Shown here: piece after piece, positions 34,601 to 42,992 of the stretch
Numbering within the stretch: the first letter of the stretch is position 1
Layout of the letters: each line of letters starts with the position of its first letter
Assembly: GCA_022606425.2 (NCBI GenBank)
Contig: JAHDVF020000866.1
Coordinates: 558,001 to 622,000, forward strand
Source of the DNA: Lepidostoma basale
Lineage: Eukaryota; Arthropoda; Insecta; Trichoptera; Lepidostomatidae
Length of the DNA stretch: 64,000 nucleotides
Reading direction: 5' to 3'
Position numbers and translations under genes: made by a program
The notes under the pieces: model-generated
What the model was told of the DNA's origin: nothing
Seen by the model: the letters and a program-made list of their open reading frames with translations, nothing else
Databases searched by the model: none

Positions 34601-37600
34601 TAGAAGATAAAACTGTCTATATTGACGCCGTTGAAGGTATTTATCCGGATCATAAAGATATTCTCCAAGATATAAGACATACGAGTAAGACCTGTATGAA
34701 GCGCTGGTTCGTAGTAACTTGGAGTACTGCTCTATCATTTGGGACCCCAGACATCTTGGAACTGGAATGGATCCAGAAACGATTTTTAACGGCTCAGGGA
34801 GTATAACTATTATTCTTTTTTGTACCCTCACTGTTTCTCTCAGGAGTGTTAGGTTTCAACACTCTTGAAGCTCGTCGAATGATCTTTCTGGGAAAGCATT
34901 TTTTTAAACTATTATCCGGAGGTATTTTCAATCCAGGAATAATGAGAGAGCTAAATCTGTACGTTCCCCATAGTTATAGCAGAGCAAGAGGGCATATATT
35001 ATTTTATGCCCCAAATTGCCGCACTGAGGCCACTTTGAAGTTCTCCTGTATTGAAAGCGATTCGTCTCTTAAATGAGGTTGCTAAAGAGATAGGCCTCTT
35101 TGTATGCAATTATGGCGAATTCGTAAATACCCTTACGATAAAGGCAGGAAGCAAATAACTGGCTTTTCCTATTCATAAGGTTCTATGTATATTTCTTTTG
35201 ATATTTTTTTTTCACCCTTTACATCGATTTGGCTCGCGCTGTAATGATGTAAGGAGTTTTTTCAACAAAATAATAATAATAATAAGAAAGGGTAGGTGCG
35301 AACCCAATACTTTTGATATGATCTGGAATGTTACAGAATTAGGCCACGGTTAGTTACCAAAATCCCTCATGTTGATATTTTAGAAATCTTCTCTGAACCG
35401 TCTTCGACCAGTCATGAGTAATATAAGTAAATTATGTTGGTCTCACCTTGATCGTACGAAGGGGCAAAATTAACATTTGCCGTGCAAACAAATTCCACAA
35501 GGATTTCACAATTGATGTCATTGTAGCCTCTATTCAGTTCCAGGATTACACAATTCTCTCCACCATTGCTGTTACTTGGCTCATAACTGTTCCATTTTGT
35601 ATACAACTCGGTATCGGGGATACCTAAAAGAGAGAAACTGATAACTTGATTTAACTGATAACTATTTTTTTTACATTTTCCACAAACAAAACAGCTCACA
35701 CTTCGTTAAACATTGTATTATATTGAATTGCAATTGAATTTTTTAAACTGCCACAAAATGGCGCAGTACCATTCTGAGTGACATTTAATTCTAATAGTTA
35801 CATTACTGACATGCAGTAATTCTACATGCATACAAATTACAACAAAAAACGCGTTCGGAGTGTCAGAAATGAAGACACTCAGGAACACATCTAATAAGAC
35901 ACTGCAACACCGAATGAGGAATGCAAGAATCAAAATGTCGGTAGATGGGGGAAGCAAAGGAGAAGACATCGATTGGCACACACGAGGAGAATGGATCCAT
36001 CTAAATCCCCTCACATTGCATGGCAAACCTCGACCCCCGGGCAGACCACCTAAAAGTTGGACTTCGCAGGAGGCTAATTGCGTGCGAGAGTTTTACAAAA
36101 ACGGTGATTTGGCGATTGTAGCACGTAAAAGATTCTGCAATATTCGAGGTTTTCGCCACATAAATGATGCGCCAAGCACATCTTTCATTCCGTCAAAAAG
36201 TTTGAAGAGATCGGTACAACACTGAAAAAAACAAAATCCGGGCGACCAACATCATTAAGAACCGTAAAAAACGCGAAGAGTGTTAATCAGTCTGTTGATT
36301 ATCAGTCAGCCGAGCCGTTATAAGAATTTTTCCTATTTGACTAAATGAGTGCCACGAACGAGAGGGTTTATATTTGTACTTTAATAATTAATTTTTTCGA
36401 TAAAAGACTTACTTTTTTTTAATCGATCCACTAAATATAAACATTATTTTGAGACACCTGTATAATGTGATTAGGACATGTATTATAATTATACTGACTT
36501 TCGTCTAGTCTAATATATAATGTTTGCTTAACGCAAAACCAAAATATGTTTATTCATTCAACAGCGGTATAACCCGAGGTGGGTCAGGGAACCGTTCCAT
36601 CAGTCTATGTATCTTCAACGACCCTATCCAGCTTTCATTGAATCGGTAATCCTGCACTTCTGAGTGCCTTTTGTTGGTTATTGATAGTTAGTGTCAATCC
36701 TTGTGCATGGAAGTGAAGCTGGAAAAAGACGAATGAAAACAGGAAAAATGCCGTAGAAATGAGATCACTAAGAATAATGTACGGAAAACGATTTATAATA
36801 AAATACCGAGGAACGAAATATGGAAAAATATGTAAGATGATTGTACCTAAAGCAAAATTAAAAAAATGGTCCCTGAGATGGTTTGGACGTATGGAACGAA
36901 TGGATGAAAGATGAATGGTTAAAATGTTATATATAAGCAGCGTGGTTGGAAAGAAAGGCCTTGGTACGACCAACATAACCAAATATTAAAAGGCGACCAT
37001 TCGGAAAAATTGATGAGCGTGCATGTTAAAATGTCAGAAGAGAGCAGTTTTGCAGTCCATCCTCTTTGCCTGCCCCTCCGGGGAAACGGCCTGATAGTTG
37101 GTTAGTTGATATGTATTTTTGGAATTACCTACCATTCAACGATATGAAACGACCTTCACCAAACAAGTCGTGAATCCCGAGCCAAATATGAGTTCCGTTA
37201 CTTCTATGCTTAATCAGAGCCTGCAGCTCGGCTTCGTTTGTCGGCACTGCAAGTTGAGCACCTTCGGAGGCGCACGTATCCACCGCCTGCTGCCATGACA
37301 TCTTCGTGGTGTGCTCCTTGTAGAATATTTTCGACCCACGGTCGTACACATAGTCATTTCTGGCAAAGGGAGCGCCTGGAAGTGTTATTCGGTGTAAAAA
37401 ACAGACTGATAAAGCTACAGTTATCTCCGGATGTCTAAGGGACACTGTCTGGGACAATAAGCATATGCTAGTGGAAAGCCAAGTTAGAATTTTAAAAAAT
37501 GCCATTATTGGCCCATAATGACATACAGAATCGAAGCTAGAGCAGACTGTCAGAACCAAACATCTTTTAAGAGTAGCAGAAATGAGAACATTGCGGCTTA

Positions 37601-38428
37601 TTGTGGGGAGAACCCTTAGAGATAGAATACGCAATGAAGAAATTCGCAAATCCTGCAAAATAGAAGACATAGTGAGATGGAGTAGGCAGAGAAGACGATT
37701 TTGGAGGGACCACATCGAGAGAATGGATCCAGCAAGAATTCCTAATATCGTGATGCACGAGACTCCAGAAGGCCGTCGACCAACAAAGAGATGGAGAGAA
37801 GGCTGGTCGTCTTCATCACAGGAAGAAAGTTGATATCCTGCATAAACAGATCGCAAGATCTACAATCAGAAGAAGTGTAAAATTATTTTTAATATGAATA
37901 TGTATCTGTAGTAACCATTTAAAACCTAAACTTTGACAGAGTTTGGGGTAGTAATAATAATAAATAGTATTTACTATTTCTTGAACGATGATGTAAAACT
38001 CCATAATTAATGAAATCGTATGTTTTGTAGAAGTACAATCATATTTTTTTGGGAAAGGAATACTTCATATTGGTAAATAATTATCAAATGTTTTGAATAT
38101 TTTATTAATACGGATAAATAAGTCTGTTTCCTAGTGTTGAATGACATTCGATAATGGTTTATACAAGCGAAACAGGTCATTCACATAAAACATAAAACTT
38201 CTAGAAAACACGCCTTGTTTATTCGTATTAATTGCCCTTTATAAACCCAGGATGAAAATATCTAATACTAGATTACGTTTGACTTCTACATTGTCAGTAG
38301 TCAGTGGCAGAAACAAAAGATAATATAAAACAAAGTGTTATCACATCAAGAAGATACTCACTCTTTTGAGTAAAATATGTCAATAAAATATAGAACGTGA
38401 CGCATGCTCTGGTGATGGGTTTATTCAT
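28381..38428 (-). CDS. Lectin 2: three-CRD C-type lectin, tandem duplicate of lectin 1
   Basis: Exons 38362-38428, 37133-37375, 35447-35623, 33714-33968, 32080-32277, 29467-29724 and 28381-28613 join in frame, all in phase 1, to give 476 residues. Exon lengths equal those of lectin 1 except exon 6, which is one codon shorter. Flanks, introns and promoter are alignable with lectin 1, so the pair arose by segmental duplication. The CRD1 motif is EPS, CRD2 is EPN and CRD3 is QPE. It is likely a secreted immune lectin, by family. Confidence 0.87.
29100..29395. mobile_element. Two LRGEKYRLL-family LINE tails in opposite orientation
   Basis: 29100-29165 (+) ends TTAGGGAGACCTGACAGGAC and GAAGAAGAAG. 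29262-29395 (-) starts with the complementary tail. Both are short 3' ends in lectin 2 intron 6. Confidence 0.6.
29467..29724 (-). CDS. Lectin 2 exon 6: CRD3 N-terminal half
   Basis: 86 codons, phase 1-1. It has [29 protein letters not shown] and IHLGFNKLLG. It is almost identical to lectin 1 exon 6. The one-codon difference is an Ile missing after YLNTL. Confidence 0.9.
30358..30606. repeat. 249-bp near-perfect inverted repeat
   Basis: Arms of about 120 bp (GTGAGTGTAAAACCGAAACA... and its complement ending at 30606) are almost identical and separated by only about 10 bp (around 30482). Transcribed as intron RNA it would form one long hairpin. No flanking duplication or protein. Confidence 0.9.
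30640..31320 (+). mobile_element. R1-clade LINE fragment
   Basis: Encodes EAIVSEILAQITSWGERAKL and KLQFSEEKTKALF, then after frameshifts VKLNRVQRAIGIRICRAYRT and ADLMPLDLRLTELQ. These are hallmarks of R1-like ORF2. It has two or more frameshifts. Confidence 0.75.
31330..32017 (-). repeat. tRNA-derived SINE, family 1, split by an RTE insertion
   Basis: The 3' part is at 31330-31394 and the tRNA-like head at 31906-32017. Intact copies read continuously across GAATTYTACACCAGACC where this copy is interrupted. Confidence 0.85.
31395..31905 (+). mobile_element. RTE-type LINE fragment nested in SINE
   Basis: 169-codon open frame: [74 protein letters not shown] and EEAFLQEWTG, then GAAGAAGAAGAA. 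It is the best-preserved RTE copy here. Confidence 0.85.
32080..32277 (-). CDS. Lectin 2 exon 5: CRD2 C-terminal half and linker
   Basis: 66 codons, phase 1-1. It contains [18 protein letters not shown] and YFVCKK, with linker SNPLCETYD. A tRNA-derived SINE starts about 60 bp past the donor. Confidence 0.9.
32370..32575 (+). mobile_element. HMERM-family LINE fragment shared with lectin 1
   Basis: Encodes [38 protein letters not shown]. Occupies the same intron position as 8222-8430. Confidence 0.8.
32769..33523 (+). mobile_element. Mariner element with TIRs and TA duplication
   Basis: 755 bp. About 28-bp TIRs: CGAGGGTGATTCGTAAAGTA on the left, and reversed CTAGGGTCATTCATAAAATA on the right, flanked by TA (32767-32768, 33524-33525). 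It retains N-terminal (SDRCESIMLEDRRITINELA) and C-terminal (TVLPHPPYSPDLAPSDYHL) transposase pieces; the middle is deleted and there are frameshifts. Confidence 0.88.
33530..33660 (+). mobile_element. HMERM-family LINE fragment
   Basis: A short decayed piece reading GGISVNVEKLKQ and [14 protein letters not shown], matching the middle of 11468-12490. Confidence 0.6.
33714..33968 (-). CDS. Lectin 2 exon 4: CRD2 N-terminal half
   Basis: 85 codons, phase 1-1, the same length as lectin 1 exon 4. Motifs are [29 protein letters not shown] and IWLGIHDH, ending TLDG. A short LINE fragment (33530-33660) lies just downstream of the donor. Confidence 0.9.
34033..34255. repeat. CGAAACATGTC-type MITE
   Basis: Contains ACATGTTTCGGACAACCAGT and CTTCTTCAGTG, as at 39717-40180, 53030-53340 and 63220-63440. 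The surrounding intron continues uninterrupted in lectin 1 at about 11041, so this is a lectin 2-specific insertion. Confidence 0.7.
34687..35280 (+). mobile_element. Jockey/CR1-like LINE C-terminal remnant
   Basis: Broken frame with similarity to 57190-57670 (LEYCSIIW, ARGHILFYAPNCRTEA, IRLLNEVA). Absent at the matching lectin 1 site (about 12660), so inserted after duplication. Confidence 0.65.
35447..35623 (-). CDS. Lectin 2 exon 3: CRD1 C-terminal half
   Basis: 59 codons, phase 1-1, acceptor TTTTAG, donor GTGAGA. It has YEPSNSNGGENC, GYNDINC and EFVC. EPS replaces the EPN of lectin 1, which removes a sugar/Ca-coordinating Asn in the canonical scheme. YND is kept. Confidence 0.87.
35862..36055 (+). 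mobile_element. RWxRQRRR-family LINE fragment
   Basis: SEMKTLRNTSNKTLQHRMRN followed by GKPRPPGRPPKSW with a middle deletion. Confidence 0.6.
36060..36330 (+). mobile_element. HTH (DUF4817-like) transposon remnant
   Basis: SQEANCVREFYKNGDLAIVA and RRFCNIRGF-like sequence, then broken pieces. Matches the N-terminal HTH found on Tc1/mariner-like elements in insects. No catalytic region. Confidence 0.55.
36700..37110 (+). mobile_element. HMERM-family LINE fragment
   Basis: Very decayed: HGSEAGKRRMKTGKMP-like, SLRWFGRMERMDE, then the terminal SSLPAPPGKRPDSW-like tail (CCCCTCCGGGGAAACGG). Ends near exon 2 of lectin 2. Confidence 0.65.
37133..37375 (-). CDS. Lectin 2 exon 2: CRD1 N-terminal half
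   Basis: 81 codons, phase 1-1. It shows [29 protein letters not shown] and [17 protein letters not shown] fragment (37395-37880) begins about 20 bp upstream of the acceptor, leaving little native intron sequence there. Confidence 0.88.
37395..37880 (+). mobile_element. RWxRQRRR-family LINE fragment
   Basis: [56 protein letters not shown]. The best copy of this family; ends in GAAG repeats. Confidence 0.75.
38362..38428 (-). CDS. Lectin 2 exon 1: signal peptide
   Basis: 67 nt, same layout as lectin 1 exon 1, with a GTGAGT donor. It starts MNKPITRACV followed by TFYILLTYF. The second Met of lectin 1 is ATC (Ile) here, so the upstream ATG is the only start. The hydrophobic core is retained but more polar at its start. 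Confidence 0.78.
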
Positions 38429-38960
38429 GTTTGTGGTAAGTACACTTAAGACTTATAACTTGTAGCTAGCGAGAAACTGGTGACGACAAAGACTTTAAAT
38501 GGTTTGTTGACAGCAGACTTGCCACGTCTCGTCACGGATACCACTCGTCACTAACGCTGCACGTTGTATTTTATTGTCCTTTAACACATTCGGGACCATG
38601 TATTAATTTTCTGATAAAATCCGGTGCTAAATACACCCTTCACTTTTCTGAGTATCCGATGAAAAATGTGTGTTTTAAAATAGTGTACAGCTAATCTTCA
38701 AGGTGTTATTGTAATCAGGTTTATATTAAACATTGTTTTATCGTGACTTAAACGTCAAAAATAGAAAATAAGTTTTTGAAAATAATACAATTGAGCACAC
38801 GATGTGCGAGCTACACGTCTTGCCCGCGTAACAGTAACGATTTAATGATATTGAGAATCACTAGTCACTCGGTATTTATTACCGTACAGCGATTATTAAT
38901 AAATAACGTGTATGCTACGATTAATTATATACCATTTTTAAAATTAAATTAAAATTTTGA
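38429..38960 (-). promoter_or_regulatory. Lectin 2 promoter region
   Basis: The intact counterpart of the split lectin 1 promoter: 38429-38565 matches 21725-21859 and 38572-38960 matches 24824-25440. On the minus strand ACCAGTTTCTCGCTAGCTAC replaces the ATCAGTT initiator-like motif of lectin 1. Confidence 0.5.
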
Positions 38961-38984
38961 ATTTTATTTGTTTATTATTTAATA

Positions 38985-39405
38985 ACAAAAAAAAAAACCC
39001 AAATATTTCTTCTATATTTGCCATCACTTTGTATTGTGGACTCACATTTAAATAACTTTTTGGAAACATTGTATTTTAAAAACACTTTTTTGCACCTTTC
39101 ACAAACATGTTTTAAAACACAGCTTCCCTTCTTCAATATAATTCTTTTTGGAAACATTGTATAAAAACACTTTTTTGCACCTTTTACAAACATGTTTTAA
39201 AACACAGACTTCCCTTCTTCAGTATAATTCTTTTTGGAAACATTGTATTTTAAAAACACTTTTTGCACCTTTCACAAACATATTTTAAAACACAGACTTC
39301 CCTTCTTCAATATAATTCTTTTTGGAAACATTGTATTTTAAAAAACACTTTTTGCACCTTTCACAAACGTGTTTTAAAACACAGACTTCCCTTCTTCAAT
39401 ATATG
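38985..39405. repeat. Tandem array, about 87-bp period, four units
   Basis: TGGAAACATTGTATTTTAAA recurs at 39061, 39149, 39235 and 39323. Each unit also carries TTTTGCACCTTTYACAAACA and GACTTCCCTTCTTCA. Noncoding; a minisatellite derived from the ATGTTT/CTTCTTCA MITE sequence. Confidence 0.9.
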
Positions 39406-39716
39406 TTATATATTCAATATATGAATTTTAACACTCAAATGAAAGAGAGTCCCTACTTATATACTAAATGACGAGTGAAAAAGTGGGGAGGGGGGTTGGG
39501 GAGAATTGAATTTAGCGGCTGGGTAAATTGTTGTTTAGTTAGAATTATGAGACAGGGGAAAGAAATCAATAATGGGACTAGACGATATGTTTCCAAAAAG
39601 TTATTCAAACCTGTAATCCACAACACAAAATGATGGGGAAAAATAAGTATTTTTAGGTGTTTTTTTTCCAGTTTAAGATATTTCGAGATTCGCGTTTTTA
39701 AAGAGTATTATGTTTC

Positions 39717-40180
39717 TTCTAAGTTCACCATACTTTGTGTTGTAGGTGTTTTATTTGTCTTTTTTTTATATAACGTTTACAACAATAACTTAAAAAAAAT
39801 TTAAAACTAAATATCAGACATGTTTCGGACAACCCGGCCCTTCTTCAGTGATATTATAAAGATATTGTAATATCATTGAGAATTTTTTATGTTGTGGATT
39901 ACAGGTTTGAATAACTTTTTGAAAACATTTAGTCTAGTCCCATTATTGATTTCTTTCCCCGGTCTCATAATTCAAACTAAACAAAAATATAAAATCTTTA
40001 TAACATCTGTCAAAATTGATCATATTTGTAAACAATTTTATGATATTTTATTTATCTTTATAATATCACTGAGGAAGGACCGGGTTGTCCGAAACATGTC
40101 TGATATTTAATTTTTTTTTTTTAAAGTTAGTGTTGTAAAATGTGTATATAACAAAATAAAAAAGACAAATTAAAGTTCTA
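39717..40180. repeat. CGAAACATGTC-type foldback MITE, large copy
   Basis: Inverted arms with ACATGTTTCGGACAACC...CTTCTTCAGTG and CACTGAGGAAGGACCGGGTT. The sequence flanking it joins perfectly in the lectin 1 unit at about 26218, which gives the empty site. Confidence 0.75.
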
Positions 40181-40504
40181 TGTTTGTTTGTTATTAATGG
40201 AAAATATTTGATTTAATTTGATAATAATGTGTTAGGAGTTATTAGCGCCGGCGTGTACGCGTTCATTTTAGGTGATCACCTATAAATTACGTATTATTGT
40301 TGTCCTTGTGAAACTGATATTCAAACCGATGTGCAAACAATAAAAATCAAGTAATATGTAAAGATTCTCGGATTTCCAGACCGGTTCTTCGCACACGACC
40401 GAACGGCCCCGACTGCGCGCGCAACTGACTTGCTTACCGTCATACCGTTTTCTCGAGGAGTAGAAAGTGAGGAAGGACCGCCAGACTGTTCCAACCATAT
40501 ACTT

Positions 40505-40665
40505 CTCTATCTATCTAACCATCACGACGTCTCCCCGAAAGGGTAGGCAGAAATAATGGACTGCCACACATTAATCGATGCGGCACTCGCCCCGCGAGAG
40601 ACGCGGTGTAGTGGGTTGTGAACCTCATCGCCACCAATAGGCATCTTCCGCACACACTTAGAAAC
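40505..40665 (-). repeat. Short LINE-tail passenger element, minus strand
   Basis: Copy of 21166-21393: a TAGATAGATAGA-like tail, CCGTCTCC block, GGTGGCGATGAGG on the minus strand. Confidence 0.65.
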
Positions 40666-40669
40666 TAAA

Positions 40670-41425
40670 ACGTCCACAAAATATATCTCTTTTTAAATAC
40701 TTTTATTAAACTCACATTTATTAAAAAAATAAAATATCAGACATGTTTCAGACTATCTCGAAATTCGGAAAATAAATTTATTTTATTGGCGGAAGGGCAT
40801 GTTTGTGTGACAATTTAATGGACTTTTATTTTTGTGAATATTACAATTGAAGTTGATGGGGTATTTATTAAATAAAACATGTTTGAATATAATATACATT
40901 ATAGAACTTTTTTTCCTTTGTCCTTTCCTAAAAAGTAAAATAAAAACAGTGCAATTTTTTTGTAACCACACTGTCACTCACGCTATTGCAAACAATCTCT
41001 TTGAAATGAAGGGACTCTAACCTTATACTTCAGGGAGAATATTTGCAATTGTGTGAGTAACACCTGTCAAATTGGTTATAGAAAGCTATCTGATTTTTTC
41101 CTGAGCGTAAGTAGGCGGAACGTGCGGCATTAGCTTCTAAAATACTCGGTGATTAGAAAATTGCTACTATCTCAAAATTACGAAAAGAAATACATTTTAA
41201 CGGAGAAGGACATGTTCGTGTTTGTGGACTTGTTTTAAAATTCTAGTTACAACAAAAATTTACTATAAAAAATGGAATATCCAGACACCCTTATTCGTGA
41301 CACCAGATATTCGAAATAATTAAATAAACACCGAATTCCTTTGAATTTCAACATTTCATAATATTATTATGAAAATGAGTTACAACCTTAATTGTTTTTC
41401 CAAGAAAAAACACTAACAACAGTAT
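40670..41425. other. Intergenic between lectins 2 and 3, no gene seen
   Basis: AT-rich with short open frames only. Part of the head-to-head interval. No recognisable repeat beyond short ACATGTTTC motifs. Confidence 0.4.
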
Positions 41426-41431
41426 AACTTA

Positions 41432-41815
41432 AATGGCGTCGAAGCAAGGGCAGACACAGTAAGGACCAAATAGGTTTTGAGGACTTCTTAAATGAAGACA
41501 CTGAGGACGATAGCAGGCAAGACATTGAGAGATCTTGTGAGAAACACCAGAATAAGAGAGATATGTGAGGTTGAGGATATTATAAGATGGAGCAGACAGC
41601 GAAAAAGGGACTGGTACAGTCATGTTCAAAGAACGGACACCACCAGACTCCCCTATACTGGACTACATAATCAGCCTCATAGGACTCGTCCTCGTGGAAG
41701 ACTTCCTAAAAGATGGAAAGACAGCTGGGAGTCTACCTCAGGAGGAGGAGGAGCAACACTCTGGAGAATAGACCACATAGGTCTACAAAAAGGAAGAAGA
41801 AGATGAAGAAGACAT
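41432..41815 (+). mobile_element. RWxRQRRR-family LINE fragment
   Basis: MKTLRTIAGKTLRDLVRNTR, VEDIIRWSRQRKRDWYSHVQ, RGRLPKRWKDSWESTSG; ends GAAGAAGATGAAGAAG. Confidence 0.75.
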
Positions 41816-41819
41816 AACG

Positions 41820-42740
41820 ATGCACGAAATAATGTTACTCTGACTACAATATCCAATTGTTTCATAAACTTGAAATTGAATTTTGGGGAAAATCAAATGA
41901 ACGATTTACGGGTAAAATACGAAGAAGTCAATTTGTCGTATTTTGAGTGGTTAAAACGTAATGAAATTGTTTTGTTCAATAGTGAAATGGATGTGGATAT
42001 GATTTTGACTGGGTAGTGAAATGATTTTGTGCGTGTTGGCGAGGAATTGTTAACTTCTGGGCTTTCTGGAGAAAGTGATATTGTGGAAGCTGTGCTCAAC
42101 AAAGATGATGACAGTGATGATGATGATATGGCCAGTGAATGTTAAATTGAGATAATCATACCAGTAACGACGATCTCCAGAGCTCATGTTATATGACCAC
42201 TCTAGATACTTCATGTTTTCATGCGTTGGGTATGCTTGTTAGCAGAGACAACTAAACTGGGCTGGTCACGTCATCAGAATGCCTGAGATAAGACTCAGTT
42301 GACCCAAGGGACACGTTCAAACAGTGGTCAGAGGAAACGCTTCAAGGACACTCTTAAAGGAAACCTACAAAAGACTAACATCGATTGTAATTGCTGGGAA
42401 AATACTGCAGAATACAGACCTAGGTGGAGAACAACAGTACATAAAGACACGCAGGAAGCACAGCACAGAGACGACGTCGCAGAGAGGAGGAGGAAGAAAA
42501 AGGAGAGACCACTGGGAGATGGTGACAGCTCAATTGCCAGCGTCTTCCCCTGCCCCAGATGCCCCAGAATGTGTGGGTCCAGTCACATGCGGACCCACAA
42601 CCGTGAATGACAGTCTTCCTCGGACACGAGGGACAGCCGATGATGATGACGTTTGTTAGCATTAAAAATACGTTTTCTCTGATATAACGAGAAATGCTTA
42701 TAACGAGCAAATTAAGTCGGTCTCATCTTCATCTTAATAA
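41820..42740 (+). mobile_element. Possible Tigger-type remnant enclosing a LINE tail
   Basis: 41880-42150 has a FWGKSNERFTGKI-like frame and an acidic DDSDDDDMASEC end, then a LINE fragment. 42680-42715 reads TAACGAGAAATGCTTATAACGAG, like Tigger subterminal repeats. Weak. Confidence 0.35.
42213..42640 (+). mobile_element. LINE tail with C-terminal zinc-finger-like motif
   Basis: QLNWAGHVIRMPE, then [20 protein letters not shown] and FPCPRCPRMCGSSHMRTH, as at 15832-16095. The CPRC...H...H ending is the finger-like tail of some CR1-like ORF2s. Confidence 0.7.
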
Positions 42741-42759
42741 CTAAGTTATATTGTTTTTA

Positions 42760-42931
42760 GTGACTTAGGGCATCCCTGATCGTCAGTTCAAGCTTATATA
42801 TAGTATTTTATCTAAGGTCAGTGTCCACGAAACTTTGGCATACAAAATTGTTTTTTTGTAACCAGTTTCGTAGCGAACCTTTGAGGCGCAATACAGTTTT
42901 AATAATTGTAAATTGAAAAATATATTGAGCC
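42760..42931 (+). promoter_or_regulatory. Lectin 3 promoter / 5' UTR
   Basis: CTTATATATAGTA (about 42792) could be a TATA box about 140 nt before the ATG. Nearby are TTATCT (GATA-type on the other strand, about 42809) and GGGCATCCCT (about 42766), a poor kappaB match. Only suggestive. Confidence 0.35.
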
Positions 42932-42992
42932 ATGCCACGTGCATTCGTGCTTTTAAGTCTCATCATTTGTCTCGTATCCTTTACAATTGCAA
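42932..42992 (+). CDS. Lectin 3 exon 1: signal peptide
   Basis: ATG CCA CGT, then a strongly hydrophobic run (FVLLSLIICLVSF) and TIA, followed by a GTAAGT donor in phase 1. This is a typical cleavable signal peptide. The upstream MNKP extension of lectins 1 and 2 is absent. Confidence 0.85.

Noticed and set aside
38985..39405. CRISPR-like direct repeats
   Set aside because: Units are about 87 bp, contiguous and without distinct spacers, in a eukaryotic context.
42299..42659. C2H2 zinc-finger gene
   Set aside because: The CPRC...H...H segment is the tail of a LINE ORF2, with a sister copy at 15832-16095.
42766..42775. GGGCATCCCT as an NF-kappaB site for lectin 3
   Set aside because: It departs from the GGGRNNYYCC pattern at one position and has no counterpart in lectins 1 or 2; kept only as a remark in the promoter entry.
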